Below, one piece after another: positions 25,444-34,459 of a stretch of DNA of 64,000 nt (its first letter is position 1; every line of letters begins with the position of its first letter). The DNA lies in the NCBI RefSeq assembly GCF_007997075.1, contig NZ_VORS01000005.1, positions 248,001 through 312,000 of the forward strand, given 5' to 3'. The notes beneath the pieces were generated by a model. That model worked only from the letters and a program-made list of their open reading frames with translations, made no database searches and was not told the origin of the DNA. The stretch comes from Polaribacter sp. IC073. GTDB lineage: Bacteria; Bacteroidota; Bacteroidia; Flavobacteriales; Flavobacteriaceae. A program made the position numbers and the translations under genes.

Positions 25444-28400
25444 TTAAAAATTAAACCCTACTTTAAAACCTAAACTTCTGCTAGAAGCGTAACTCATATC
25501 TTCCACGCCGCTTACAAAACCGTTTCCTTGCACCGCCAATTGCTCGGGATCGAAATGCGGATTTTCAGTAATTACAAATAAATTGTTTCCAATAAATGAG
25601 AAATTCATAGTAGAGGTGTCTTTCAATCCTAAAAAACCTTCAGTAATATTTAAAGTATAGCCCATAGAAAACTGACGTAATTTTAAATAAGAAGCGTCGT
25701 ACACATTATTTTCTTCGTGGTTTCTGTCATAAAATTGTCTGTAGTAACTTTCTGCAGAAACAGCAACGGTGTTCGATTGACCGGTATTTACATTTAGTCC
25801 TTGTGCAACAATTCCTGCAGTTGGTCTGTTTGCAGTTTCTGCTAATTGACCACCAACATTTCCTAATGCTCTGGTTCTAGAAACAATTTCTCCTCCTTGT
25901 CTCCAATCGAATAAAAAGCTAGCTGTAAAATCTTTGTAAGTGAAACTGTTGTTCCATCCTAACGTAAAATCAGGATTGTAATTCCCTATTTTAATCAAAT
26001 TGTTATTGGCTATAAAACGGCCATCATCATCTAACAGAAATTGTCCGTCTTCATTTTTCTGATATCCTGTTCCGTATAAATCTCCCACGTGTCCGCCTTC
26101 TTCCACTTGAAACCAAACGGTCTGGTTTGCACTGTTGTAAATTCTGCTATACGCCAAAGTTAAGCGCCCTTCTTCTTGTGGTAAATCTTTAATGACTGAT
26201 TTATTAGTTGCAAAATTAAAAATGGTATTCCATTTAAAAGCTGCGGTTTTAATAGGTGTTCCTCCTAAAATAATTTCAACACCTGTTGTATTTACTTTTC
26301 CGCCATTGATAACTTGTTGGTTATACCCTGAAGAAATTGCAATGGGTAATGAAATAATTTGGTCTTTAGTTGTTGCATTGTAATACGTAAAATCGATATT
26401 TAATCGGTCTTTAAAGAAGCGAATGTCTGCTCCAAATTCATACGAAGTAGTGAGCTCTGGTTTTAAATTTGCATTCGGAATAAAATCTTGATTGCTAAAA
26501 GTTGGTTGCCCGTTAAAGGTTGTCTGCGATACAAATGCACCCGATGTTTGATACGGATTTGTGTCATTACCAACCTGTGCAACACTTGCTCTTAATTTTG
26601 CAAATGAAATATTTTCTGGCAATGCTGTTAAGTTTGATACAATAAAACTCGTTGAAATAGACGGATAAAAGAAAGAGGTTCCGTCTACAGAAAAAGGAGT
26701 TGCCAATGCGCTAGACCAATCATTTCTTCCCGTAATATCTACATATAGATAGTTTTTATACCCCAGTTTTGCAATTCCGTATAAAGAATTAATTCTCTTT
26801 TTAGCATCAAACTGAAAAGCTTCAATTGGTGAAGCTGCATTGTTTAAACTAAAAATACCTGGTTGCGCCAAATTGGTGGTTTGTAGCTGTTTTGTGGATG
26901 CCGTTTGGTCTAATCGATTCCCTCCAAAAGAAGCATCAAAAGAAAATACACCAAAATTATTTTTATAATTCATTAAGAAATCTGTATTTATTTCTCTGTA
27001 AAAAACATCATGTGCTGCATACGCGCCGTTTTTAAAACGATTCGAGCTAAAATGACGCTTAAACTTCCTTTTTTCTGAGGAATAATCCATTCCAGAACGC
27101 AAGGAAACACTTAAGTTGTCTGTAAATTTATGATTGATGGCAACGTTGCCAAAAAGACGATCTCTATTAAAAGAATTGGTGTTCTCTTTTAGTATAAAAA
27201 AAGGATTGTCAAAATAGGTATAATTAAAATTATATTGTTGCACGCCCTCTAAACCAGGTTGCCAATAGGCTCTTAAATTATTAATGTTTAGAGATCTTGG
27301 ACCCCAAGCAACCAAAGAATAATTTGCGTTTTCACTTCCATAACCGTTTGCAGGTCTATTATCACTGCTAGAATTTACGTAGTTCAAAGAAGTTGTAATT
27401 TTTGTTTTTTCAGTCGGATTAAAATTCATTTTTAAAGCCGCCGTTTTTCTGTCTAAATTTACCCCAGGAATGATAGACTCGCTTTCTAAATCGGTTAAAG
27501 ATAAACGGTAAGAACCGCTGTTAAAACTATTTGTAATAGCAATATTATGAATGGTTGTAACCCCTGTTTGATAAAAATCTTTTAGATTATTAGGGTTCGA
27601 TTTAAATAATGTTGGCGTAATAGATACATTATTATACAAAGAAGTATCTCCACCACGTATTGCTGTTCCGTCGGGCAATGTTACCGGAGAATCAAATTGA
27701 GCAATGAAGTTTCCTGCATCTAATTTTGGTCCCCAAGAATAGGTAATTAAATCATTTGTTCCGCCACCTAAACCATCTACGTATTCAAAATTACTTGCGT
27801 TTCCTTGTCCGTATGTATTTTGAAATTCTGGCAATCGAAAAGCACTATCAAAAGTAATAGAAGAATTGAGACTAACACCTAGGCCTTTTGTTTTACGTCC
27901 GTCTTTTGTTTTAATTACAATAACTCCGTTAGAAGCTCTTGTACCGTATAAAGCGGCTGCACTTGGGCCTTTTAAAACCGTTACAGATTCAATATCATCC
28001 GGGTTTACTTCCATGGCGCCATTTCCAAAATCTATTTCTTGAAAACCAGCAGCAGCTTCATTTGTAAAGTTAAAAACGGTGTTGTTGTTAATTGGCGTTC
28101 CATCAACCACAAAAAGCGGATTGTTATTAGAGAAAGAAGCTTCACCACGAATGGTTATTTTTGAGGACGAACCCACTCCTGTTGCGCCTTGAGAAATAGT
28201 TACCCCCGCTAATTTACCCGCTAAATTATCTAAAAAGTTGGGTGTTTTTACCTCCGTAAGTTCTGTTGCTTTTAGTTCTTGAACTACATACCCTAGCTCC
28301 TTGGTCTTTCTATTCACACCCAAAGCAGTAACTACAACTTCATTTAAACTGGTTTGTTGTTCGGTAAGTTCAATATTGATTTGTGTTTGATTTTCAACCT

Positions 28401-28635
28401 TTATTTTCTGAGTTTGATAGCCTAAATACGTAAATGTTAAAAACTGATTTTCATCTAAAACGGCAATTGTGTAAAATCCGTCTAAATTAGAAGTTGTTCC
28501 GTATTTTGTAGATGAAATATTCACCGAAGAAAGTATTTTACCTGTGTCTTTATCGGTGATAGTACCGGTAATTGTTATTTGTGAAAAACTGATGCTTGTA
28601 AATAGCAACAAAATCCACATAGAAATGTCTTTCAT
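25444..28635 (-). CDS. SusC/RagA-family TonB-dependent outer-membrane transporter
   Basis: 1063 residues. Signal peptide (MKDISMWILLLFTSISFSQ), carboxypeptidase-like N-terminal domain (ITGTITDKDTGKILSSVNIS to about residue 90), plug domain with VVVTALGVNRKTKELGY, GVTISQGATGVGSSSKITIR and ESVTVLKGPSAAALYGTRAS, and a large beta-barrel ending in FKVGFNF with terminal phenylalanine. It should import a substrate across the outer membrane using TonB energy. It heads the susCD-symporter block, 185 bp downstream of the DUF2064 gene, within the arsenosugar cluster. Confidence 0.93.
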   Translation of the reverse strand: MKDISMWILLLFTSISFSQITITGTITDKDTGKILSSVNISSTKYGTTSNLDGFYTIAVLDENQFLTFTYLGYQTQKIKVENQTQINIELTEQQTSLNEVVVTALGVNRKTKELGYVVQELKATELTEVKTPNFLDNLAGKLAGVTISQGATGVGSSSKITIRGEASFSNNNPLFVVDGTPINNNTVFNFTNEAAAGFQEIDFGNGAMEVNPDDIESVTVLKGPSAAALYGTRASNGVIVIKTKDGRKTKGLGVSLNSSITFDSAFRLPEFQNTYGQGNASNFEYVDGLGGGTNDLITYSWGPKLDAGNFIAQFDSPVTLPDGTAIRGGDTSLYNNVSITPTLFKSNPNNLKDFYQTGVTTIHNIAITNSFNSGSYRLSLTDLESESIIPGVNLDRKTAALKMNFNPTEKTKITTSLNYVNSSSDNRPANGYGSENANYSLVAWGPRSLNINNLRAYWQPGLEGVQQYNFNYTYFDNPFFILKENTNSFNRDRLFGNVAINHKFTDNLSVSLRSGMDYSSEKRKFKRHFSSNRFKNGAYAAHDVFYREINTDFLMNYKNNFGVFSFDASFGGNRLDQTASTKQLQTTNLAQPGIFSLNNAASPIEAFQFDAKKRINSLYGIAKLGYKNYLYVDITGRNDWSSALATPFSVDGTSFFYPSISTSFIVSNLTALPENISFAKLRASVAQVGNDTNPYQTSGAFVSQTTFNGQPTFSNQDFIPNANLKPELTTSYEFGADIRFFKDRLNIDFTYYNATTKDQIISLPIAISSGYNQQVINGGKVNTTGVEIILGGTPIKTAAFKWNTIFNFATNKSVIKDLPQEEGRLTLAYSRIYNSANQTVWFQVEEGGHVGDLYGTGYQKNEDGQFLLDDDGRFIANNNLIKIGNYNPDFTLGWNNSFTYKDFTASFLFDWRQGGEIVSRTRALGNVGGQLAETANRPTAGIVAQGLNVNTGQSNTVAVSAESYYRQFYDRNHEENNVYDASYLKLRQFSMGYTLNITEGFLGLKDTSTMNFSFIGNNLFVITENPHFDPEQLAVQGNGFVSGVEDMSYASSRSLGFKVGFNF

Positions 28636-28820
28636 GTAGTCATCATTTGTGTAAAAATATTTTTTAACCTAAACAGAAGTCTGTTCGAGCGCAGTTGAGA
28701 ATTTCTCATTTAAGAACAGCACCTTTCTATAAACAGCGTTTGTACTTTCTAGCAAATAAGTATTTGATTTCAGTAATGCTCAAGAGGCTAAGTGTGCTGA
28801 GAGATAATTCTAAAAATTAG

Positions 28821-29498
28821 TTACGCAAAAATAATTGGAGAACCTTTGTTTAAGTTCTTAGAAAATGAAGTTTTTAATATTGAGAAACCTTCTTCAAAAA
28901 AAGTACTTCTAAAAGTGAAGTCTAATTTTTGTAAAAGTTTTAAGATTGATAGCGGAATTGCTTTAAAACTATTTAAGATAAATTGAATATCTTCCTTAGA
29001 ATCAAGATCACTTAGCAATTCTAAAAACTGAACCTCTAAATTTTGAGCAGTTGCTATGTTGGCAATTTTTTTATGTAAACGATTGGTTTGCCAAGGTAGT
29101 TTTATGAAATTTTCTTTATGAAATTGGGCCTTTTTAATTCCCATTAAATAAAAACCACCATCTTTAGAAGGGCCTAAAACGACATCTTTTGTTTCTAGTT
29201 GCTGTAAAGTGGCTACTAAATGATGTGTTTTTAAATGCGGTGTATCATTACCTATGGTAATTACCTTATCAAAACCTTTTTTGAAAATAGTATCAATAGC
29301 ATTCGAAAAACGTTCTCCGAAAGAGTTTCCTACTTGTTGTTTTTCTGAAATATGAAAATATTCAATTCCAGATTTTTCTACCGTTTTTAAGGTTTGGGTA
29401 TTCAATGCAGAAAAAACTTCCGTAGAAAGAAAAGACTTTCTTTCTACTTCTTTTTCCGCAGAATTCGCAAAAATTAATATGGCAGTTTTTTTATTCAT
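28821..29498 (-). CDS. DUF2064 glycosyltransferase-like protein (second copy)
   Basis: 225 residues, related to the protein at 19474-20094. It has VITIGNDTPHLKTHHL and VVLGPSKDGGFYLMGI, matching the IIGSDLYDLS and GPAEDGGYYLLGM motifs of the other copy. The N-terminal nucleotide loop is altered (AILIFANSAEKEVERKSF), so the two may act on different sugars or as a pair. It starts 3 bases after arsS ends, indicating tight coupling to the radical-SAM enzyme. The C-terminal tail of about 45 residues has no match I know. Confidence 0.8.
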   Translation of the reverse strand: MNKKTAILIFANSAEKEVERKSFLSTEVFSALNTQTLKTVEKSGIEYFHISEKQQVGNSFGERFSNAIDTIFKKGFDKVITIGNDTPHLKTHHLVATLQQLETKDVVLGPSKDGGFYLMGIKKAQFHKENFIKLPWQTNRLHKKIANIATAQNLEVQFLELLSDLDSKEDIQFILNSFKAIPLSILKLLQKLDFTFRSTFFEEGFSILKTSFSKNLNKGSPIIFA

Positions 29499-29501
29499 AG
29501 A

Positions 29502-30557
29502 TTACACAACAACTCCTTGACAACTACTTCCTGCACCAGCAGTACAACCGTAACAATGCTGATTTATAATAATGTTTCTGTCTTGTAACAACTCTTCATT
29601 ATAAGCTGAAATGTGCTTCACTTTACTAGCTACCTTTAGATTTAACATTTGATTGAAATCACAATCGTACAACCAACCATCCCAACTAATTGAAATGGTG
29701 TTTGTACACATTACGTTTTCTACAGCAGTAGGGTTGTAGGCATCTAATAACGAATGCATGTAATCTTCATAATTATCTGATGCAATTAAGTAATCTAAAA
29801 AACGACTAATTGGTAAGTTTGTAATGGCAAAAAGTTGGTGAAAATCGATGTCAAATTCAGTTTTTAACGCTTTTTTAAAATCGTTTTGTAACGCCATTTG
29901 ATCTCCAGGTAAAAATGCTCCAGAAGGATTATAGACCAAATCTAATTTTAAATCTGACCCCTCTAAACCATAACCAATCGCATTTAATTCTTGTAATGCT
30001 TTAATAGATTTATCGAAAACACCATCTCCACGCTGCTTGTCCGTTTTTCCACGTGTCCAATGGGGCATAGAAGAAACAACATGTACTCCGTGTTTTTTGA
30101 AAAATTCAGGCAAATCGTAATACTTCTTGTTGGCTCTAATAATTGTTAAATTAGAACGGACAATAAAATCTTTAATTCCTGCTTTGGATGCTTCTTCTAC
30201 AAACCATCTAAAATTCGGATTCATTTCTGGCGCGCCACCTGTTAAATCTAATGTGTGTGCTTCCGTTTTTTTAATAACGTCTAAACACTGTTGCATGGTT
30301 TCTTTGGTCATGATTTCTTTACGATCTGGCCCCGCGTCTACATGGCAATGTCCGCAAACTTGGTTACACATATACCCCAAGTTTATTTGCAGAATTTCTA
30401 ATTTTTTAGGACGCAGAGGAAAATGACCTGTTTCTTTTATTTTTTCAGCAAATGTTGGCAATTCTCCGTTTGCGAAAATTCCGCCTGAAAGAATTTCCAT
30501 TTGACGAGACGTTTTTGCAATGTCGTTATTTCTTGCTTTTAGTGATTTTGTAACCAT
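29502..30557 (-). CDS. arsS: Arsenosugar biosynthesis radical SAM enzyme ArsS
   Basis: 351 residues. The radical SAM cluster motif is C64-x3-C68-x2-C71 (CNQVCGHCH), preceded by LEILQINLGYM; LDLTGGAPEMNP is the glycine-rich SAM motif. The C-terminal DUF3641-type domain ends in CYGCTAGAGSSCQG, which may hold an extra iron-sulfur cluster or bind arsenic. ArsS attaches the 5'-deoxyadenosyl group of SAM to dimethylarsenite, giving the deoxyadenosyl-arsenic intermediate of arsenosugars. It is followed after 3 bases by the DUF2064 gene. The 46-bp tandem repeats lie upstream. Confidence 0.93.
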   Translation of the reverse strand: MVTKSLKARNNDIAKTSRQMEILSGGIFANGELPTFAEKIKETGHFPLRPKKLEILQINLGYMCNQVCGHCHVDAGPDRKEIMTKETMQQCLDVIKKTEAHTLDLTGGAPEMNPNFRWFVEEASKAGIKDFIVRSNLTIIRANKKYYDLPEFFKKHGVHVVSSMPHWTRGKTDKQRGDGVFDKSIKALQELNAIGYGLEGSDLKLDLVYNPSGAFLPGDQMALQNDFKKALKTEFDIDFHQLFAITNLPISRFLDYLIASDNYEDYMHSLLDAYNPTAVENVMCTNTISISWDGWLYDCDFNQMLNLKVASKVKHISAYNEELLQDRNIIINQHCYGCTAGAGSSCQGVVV

Positions 30558-31132
30558 TTTTTTTATAGTTCTCTGTATTCAGTTGCAGTAAACCGTTTCT
30601 TAGGAATTCCCTTAAAACTATTTGCGCTTTTAAATACAATTCATTTTTTAATGTAAACCTAACTTTCTATTTGCTTTACTTATCTACGTAGAAAATTGTG
30701 GTTTGGTTTTATACTAAATCTAAGTTAAACAGCTGAATGTCTCACAGAGCCTGTTGAAGTATTTCTTTAATAAAGACTTAATTCTCAAGAGGTTTTTGGT
30801 TCTTCTAATGATCCTATCGGTAAATTATTAGCAAGAGATCCTTCGTTCCTGAGGATAAGCAGTCTGTGAATTCTTATTTAGAGGTCCTTCGTTCCTCAGG
30901 ATAAGCAGTCTGTGAATTCTTATCTAGAGATCCTTCGTTCCTCAGGATAAGCAGTCTGTGAATTCTTATCTAGAGGTCCTTCGTTCCTCAGGATAAGCAG
31001 TCTGTGAATTCTTATCTAGAGATCCTTCGTTCCTCAGGATAAGCAGTCTGTGAATTCTTATCTAGAGATCCTTCGTTCCTCAGGATAAGCGACCTCTAAA
31101 ATTTTGCCCCAAAAGGCAAAATTAGAGTCTGC
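30558..31132. other. Non-coding gap holding a 46-bp tandem repeat
   Basis: 575 bp between arsS and the AhpD-like gene, which splits the cluster into two transcription segments. The repeats occupy 30835-31090; the rest is AT-rich spacer upstream of arsS, where an arsS promoter is expected, but no exact TAnnTTTG box was found. Confidence 0.7.
30835..31090. repeat. 46-bp tandem repeat, six copies
   Basis: Copies of GAGATCCTTCGTTCCTCAGG plus ATAAGC start at 30835, 30881, 30927, 30973, 31019 and 31065, exactly 46 bp apart. The segment between cores (CAGTCTGTGAATTCTTATCT) is conserved too, so there are no unique spacers and this is not CRISPR. ATCCT/AGGAT in each core can form a short hairpin. Confidence 0.92.
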
Positions 31133-31468
31133 TTACATTTCTAATTTATCCACTTTATTCATCATTTGAACTCCGTGTACCAACGTTGCACCACTTTTAA
31201 TGGCAGCACCCACATGAATTGCTTCCATCATTTGTTCTTTGGTAACACCGCGTTGCAAACTGTCTTTGGTGTAGGCGTCTATGCAATACGGACATTGTTC
31301 TGTGTGTGCAACTGCCAATGCGATTAAAGATTTTTCGCGCGCCGTTAAAGCACCTTCTTCAAAAACTTTACCATAATAGTCAAAAAACTTGTTTCCAAGA
31401 TCTTCGCTCCATTCTGTAATTTTTCCGAATTTTCTTAAATCGGCAGCATCGTAATATGTTTTAGACAT
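31133..31468 (-). CDS. AhpD-like (carboxymuconolactone decarboxylase family) arsenosugar-associated protein
   Basis: 111 residues of the AhpD/CMD fold. The redox motif is C59-P-Y-C62 in HTEQCPYCIDAYT, with ALTAREKSLIALAVA before it and GVTKEQMMEAIHVGAAIKSG after it. This short peroxidase-like variant is a regular member of arsenosugar loci. It could reduce or oxidise arsenic compounds or remove peroxides through its CxxC pair. It lies 38 bp after the DUF547 gene and before the tandem repeat. Confidence 0.88.
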   Translation of the reverse strand: MSKTYYDAADLRKFGKITEWSEDLGNKFFDYYGKVFEEGALTAREKSLIALAVAHTEQCPYCIDAYTKDSLQRGVTKEQMMEAIHVGAAIKSGATLVHGVQMMNKVDKLEM

Positions 31469-31506
31469 TTGTATCTTTTATGAAATTAAAAGTGAAAGAT
31501 AATAAT

Positions 31507-32217
31507 TTATTTATCGTTTAAAGACCAGTCATATCTTAAATACCTAATTTTAGCTTTCGGACTTATTTTTATTTCTGAATAGGTATTTAAATAATCGACA
31601 ACGGTACCCTTTTTAGTGAAATCATCTTTAAACCAATCGAAAATTGAAGAGATTTGAACGTTCTTAGTGGAAATTTTATTTCTTGTTGCATCGTTAACAA
31701 ACGTTTTCATTAATTTTTCTAAAGTAGCGTCTACATTTTCTTCAGTAAAAGCCTTGTTTTCTAGTTTCGGACAAGAACCAGAAGCGCAATTTACGCCCAC
31801 ATGAATTCTGGGGTCGAACAACGTTTTACGTAAAATTTCATGTTCTATATAATCTAAAGTGTAGGTTTTGCCACCCACTCTTGCAAAAGGAATTTTCCAA
31901 GCAGTTTTTCCGCCTTCTTTAATAGCTGTAATGCTTTTTAGAGGGTAATTTTCTAAGATAATTTTAATGGTGTAGGCGTTGTAAGCGTTCATCCAAAAAG
32001 CTTTTTGTTTGTTTTCTGACCAAGAAACCGCTGGAGTTCTTTTCTCTACATAAGAAAGGTACCTGTCTAACTTCGCTTCCTCACTTTTAAAAGCGTTGTA
32101 ATCTACCCTTCCTTGGTTGGTAACGTGCTTTTGTAATAAATTATTAAAAATTGAAGTCTGTGCGTTTCCTTGCGAGAAGTAAAGTAGCATTGTACATAAT
32201 AAAAGTATTTTTTTCAT
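31507..32217 (-). CDS. Secreted DUF547 protein
   Basis: 236 residues with a signal peptide (MKKILLLCTMLLYFSQGNAQ) and the DUF547 core: WSENKQKAFWMNAYNAYTIK, LDYIEHEILRKTLFDPRIHV and VGVNCASGSCPKLENKAF with two close cysteines. DUF547 proteins have a papain-like or transglutaminase-like fold, but no activity is known to me. It is the first gene of the arsenosugar cluster. No exact promoter box was found in its upstream region. Confidence 0.85.
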   Translation of the reverse strand: MKKILLLCTMLLYFSQGNAQTSIFNNLLQKHVTNQGRVDYNAFKSEEAKLDRYLSYVEKRTPAVSWSENKQKAFWMNAYNAYTIKIILENYPLKSITAIKEGGKTAWKIPFARVGGKTYTLDYIEHEILRKTLFDPRIHVGVNCASGSCPKLENKAFTEENVDATLEKLMKTFVNDATRNKISTKNVQISSIFDWFKDDFTKKGTVVDYLNTYSEIKISPKAKIRYLRYDWSLNDK

Positions 32218-32503
32218 TGGTGTGCGATTTCTGTTTTTTTAGACGAAACCTTTTACTATTGATTACAAAAGAGCCTCTAAATTTTCTTTATTTGTTGATG
32301 CTTTTTAAAGGTAGCTTCTAAATATGCTCTTCCTTTGAGGATGTTATTGGTTTGCAAACAAGTTTAGCCCCGATTGAAGCAATTGTTTGAGCTCTTTTTA
32401 TTTTTATAAAAAAGCGAGTGCGAAAAGCGGGATTAGCTTCAAATAAAAATGATTATTTTTGCCGAGAATTAAACGAATAAACAACGACACAAATACATAA
32501 TTT

Positions 32504-33391
32504 ATGAAAGCATATATTTTTCCGGGTCAAGGAGCACAATTTACAGGAATGGGATTGGATTTGTACGAAAGTTCTGCATTGGCGCAAGAATATTTTGAAA
32601 AAGCAAACGATATTTTAGGGTTTTCTATCACCGACATTATGTTTGAAGGAGCTGCAGAACAGTTGAAAGAAACGAAAGTTACGCAACCAGCAATTTTCTT
32701 ACATTCGGTGATTTTAGCAAAAGTTTTAGGAGAAGATTTTAAACCAGAAATGGTTGCAGGACATTCTTTAGGGGAATTATCTGCATTGGTTGCAAACGGA
32801 GTTTTATCTTTTGAAGACGGATTAAAATTGGTTTCTAAACGAGCTTTGGCAATGCAAAAAGCATGTGAAATTGCACCTTCTACCATGGCGGCAGTTTTAG
32901 GATTGGCAGACAATATTGTAGAAGAGACTTGTGCAGAAATTGATGGAATAGTAGTTGCTGCGAATTACAACTGTCCGGGGCAATTAGTAATTTCTGGTGA
33001 AATTACTGCGGTTGAAAAAGCGTGTGAAGTCTTAATAGAAAAAGGAGCTAAAAGAGCCATTTTACTGCCTGTTGGTGGCGCATTTCACTCCCCAATGATG
33101 GAGCCTGCAAGAGAAGAGTTGGCTGCAGCCATTGAAGAAACGGTATTTAGCGAGCCTATTTGCCCAGTGTATCAAAATGTTACGGCTAGTGCGGTTACAA
33201 ATGCAGATGAAATTAAGAAAAATTTAATGCTTCAATTAACGGCGCCAGTAAGATGGACGCAGTCGATACAAGCAATGATTGCCGATGGTGGAACTGAATT
33301 TATCGAAGTTGGACCTGGTAAAGTTTTACAAGGTTTAATGCGTAAAATTGATAGGTCTGTTGCCGCTAGTGGAGCTACTTTGGCAGAATAA
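32504..33391 (+). CDS. fabD: Malonyl-CoA:acyl carrier protein transacylase FabD
   Basis: 295 residues, normal length. AYIFPGQGAQFTGMG starts the protein; the nucleophile is S88 in GHSLGE; VGGAFHSPMM holds the catalytic histidine, and EVGPGKVLQGLMRK lies near the end. It loads malonyl groups on acyl carrier protein for fatty acid synthesis in the cytoplasm. A TATTTTTG box at 32454-32461 may be its -7 element; no good -33 was found. It stands alone, with a strong terminator after it. Confidence 0.95.
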   Translation: MKAYIFPGQGAQFTGMGLDLYESSALAQEYFEKANDILGFSITDIMFEGAAEQLKETKVTQPAIFLHSVILAKVLGEDFKPEMVAGHSLGELSALVANGVLSFEDGLKLVSKRALAMQKACEIAPSTMAAVLGLADNIVEETCAEIDGIVVAANYNCPGQLVISGEITAVEKACEVLIEKGAKRAILLPVGGAFHSPMMEPAREELAAAIEETVFSEPICPVYQNVTASAVTNADEIKKNLMLQLTAPVRWTQSIQAMIADGGTEFIEVGPGKVLQGLMRKIDRSVAASGATLAE

Positions 33392-33413
33392 TTTTATTAT
33401 ATAGTTATAAAAG

Positions 33414-33446
33414 AAAAAACGAACTTGTGAGAGTTCGTTTTTTTTT
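33414..33446 (+). terminator. Rho-independent terminator of fabD
   Basis: AAAAAACGAACT (33414-33425) pairs with its complement (33432-33443) around a 6-base loop, followed by further Ts. Confidence 0.85.
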
Positions 33447-33665
33447 ATGATTGATTTTTTTTTGGTTTTGTTGAGGTTGTTGTATATGGTTTGTTGGGTG
33501 TTTAAGCGGTGAAACTTATGAATAAAAACCGAACAAAGAAAGTCCTAAAGGACTTTTATAAATTGGCTAAAATTAGCAATTAATTATACACGGTGCTATG
33601 AGGTTTTTTACTTTTATAGGACAGTTATTATAGTTACTAACCATATAAAAATATTGTGTAATATT

Positions 33666-34055
33666 TTATCTTTTTCCAAAATAAATGTTTTTTATAACCT
33701 CTCCTGTAAAATCATCTTTTTCTTCAACAGTCGTATATACTATTTTAGCACCTCTAGTCACAGTGATTCTATAATCTTTTGTTTTTAATAGAAATTCAGT
33801 ATCGCTAACCTCTACAGTGCCAGTAAAAACTTTTGTAAATTTAGAAGTCCCAATAAGTTTATTCATAGCTTTACTATTCCCTTTAATTAATTTAACAGTT
33901 ATTGAGTCTTGATACACTATAGTTTCAAATACCATATTGGGTGTTGTGTAGCCTTTTAGAATCCAATTTTCAGTTTGTACAGAATCTAAAATCTCTACTT
34001 GTGCAGATGAAGCTAAACTAATTAAACCTATTAGTATTAATAATATTTTTCTCAT
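33666..34055 (-). CDS. Hypothetical secreted protein
   Basis: 129 residues with a signal peptide (MRKILLILIGLISLASSAQ). The mature part is beta-rich (KGYTTPNMVFETIVYQDSIT, TEFLLKTKDYRITVTRG) and has no family I recognise. A small periplasmic or surface protein is the most that can be said. It is monocistronic, between the fabD region and the M16 protease. Confidence 0.6.
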   Translation of the reverse strand: MRKILLILIGLISLASSAQVEILDSVQTENWILKGYTTPNMVFETIVYQDSITVKLIKGNSKAMNKLIGTSKFTKVFTGTVEVSDTEFLLKTKDYRITVTRGAKIVYTTVEEKDDFTGEVIKNIYFGKR

Positions 34056-34459
34056 AATTCTATATTTGGTTGTTAAATTTATTTATCATTCTGATTTCGT
34101 TAGTTAAGATAGTATTCGTGTTTAGGTTTGTGAATTATTAATTAATCGTTTTTCAATGCTTGGATTCAATGTTCTACTTAAATTACACACAACTCTAATG
34201 ATATAAAATCGTTTCATTGTTTTATATTAGAAGTGAACGAAGTTAGCTTTTTAAAAACATAGAAACAAACTAAATTGGTTCTTTAGTGGTTGTTTTAACT
34301 TCTATTGTTTGTAACAATGATTGCGGCTATTTCGAGACTTTACTACTAGTTTAATGTTTTGGTGGAGTAATTTATAAAACAAAAAAAATCCCAATTTCAA
34401 ATTTGAAATTGAGACTTTTTTATTTGTTACTGTTTGAAGAGAGTTGCTAATTAAAGGTT
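34056..34459. other. Intergenic gap
   Basis: 404 bp of AT-rich sequence upstream of the small secreted protein gene. Apart from the terminator at 34381-34420 nothing was recognised. Confidence 0.5.
34381..34420 (-). terminator. Terminator of the M16 protease gene (bidirectional form)
   Basis: A perfect 20-bp palindrome CAATTTCAAATTTGAAATTG at 34392-34411, with an A-run at 34381-34388 (U-run for the minus strand) and a T-run after 34414. Confidence 0.85.

Noticed and set aside
30835..31090. CRISPR-like regular array
   Set aside because: The sequence between the cores is identical in all copies, so there are no spacers, and no cas genes are nearby.
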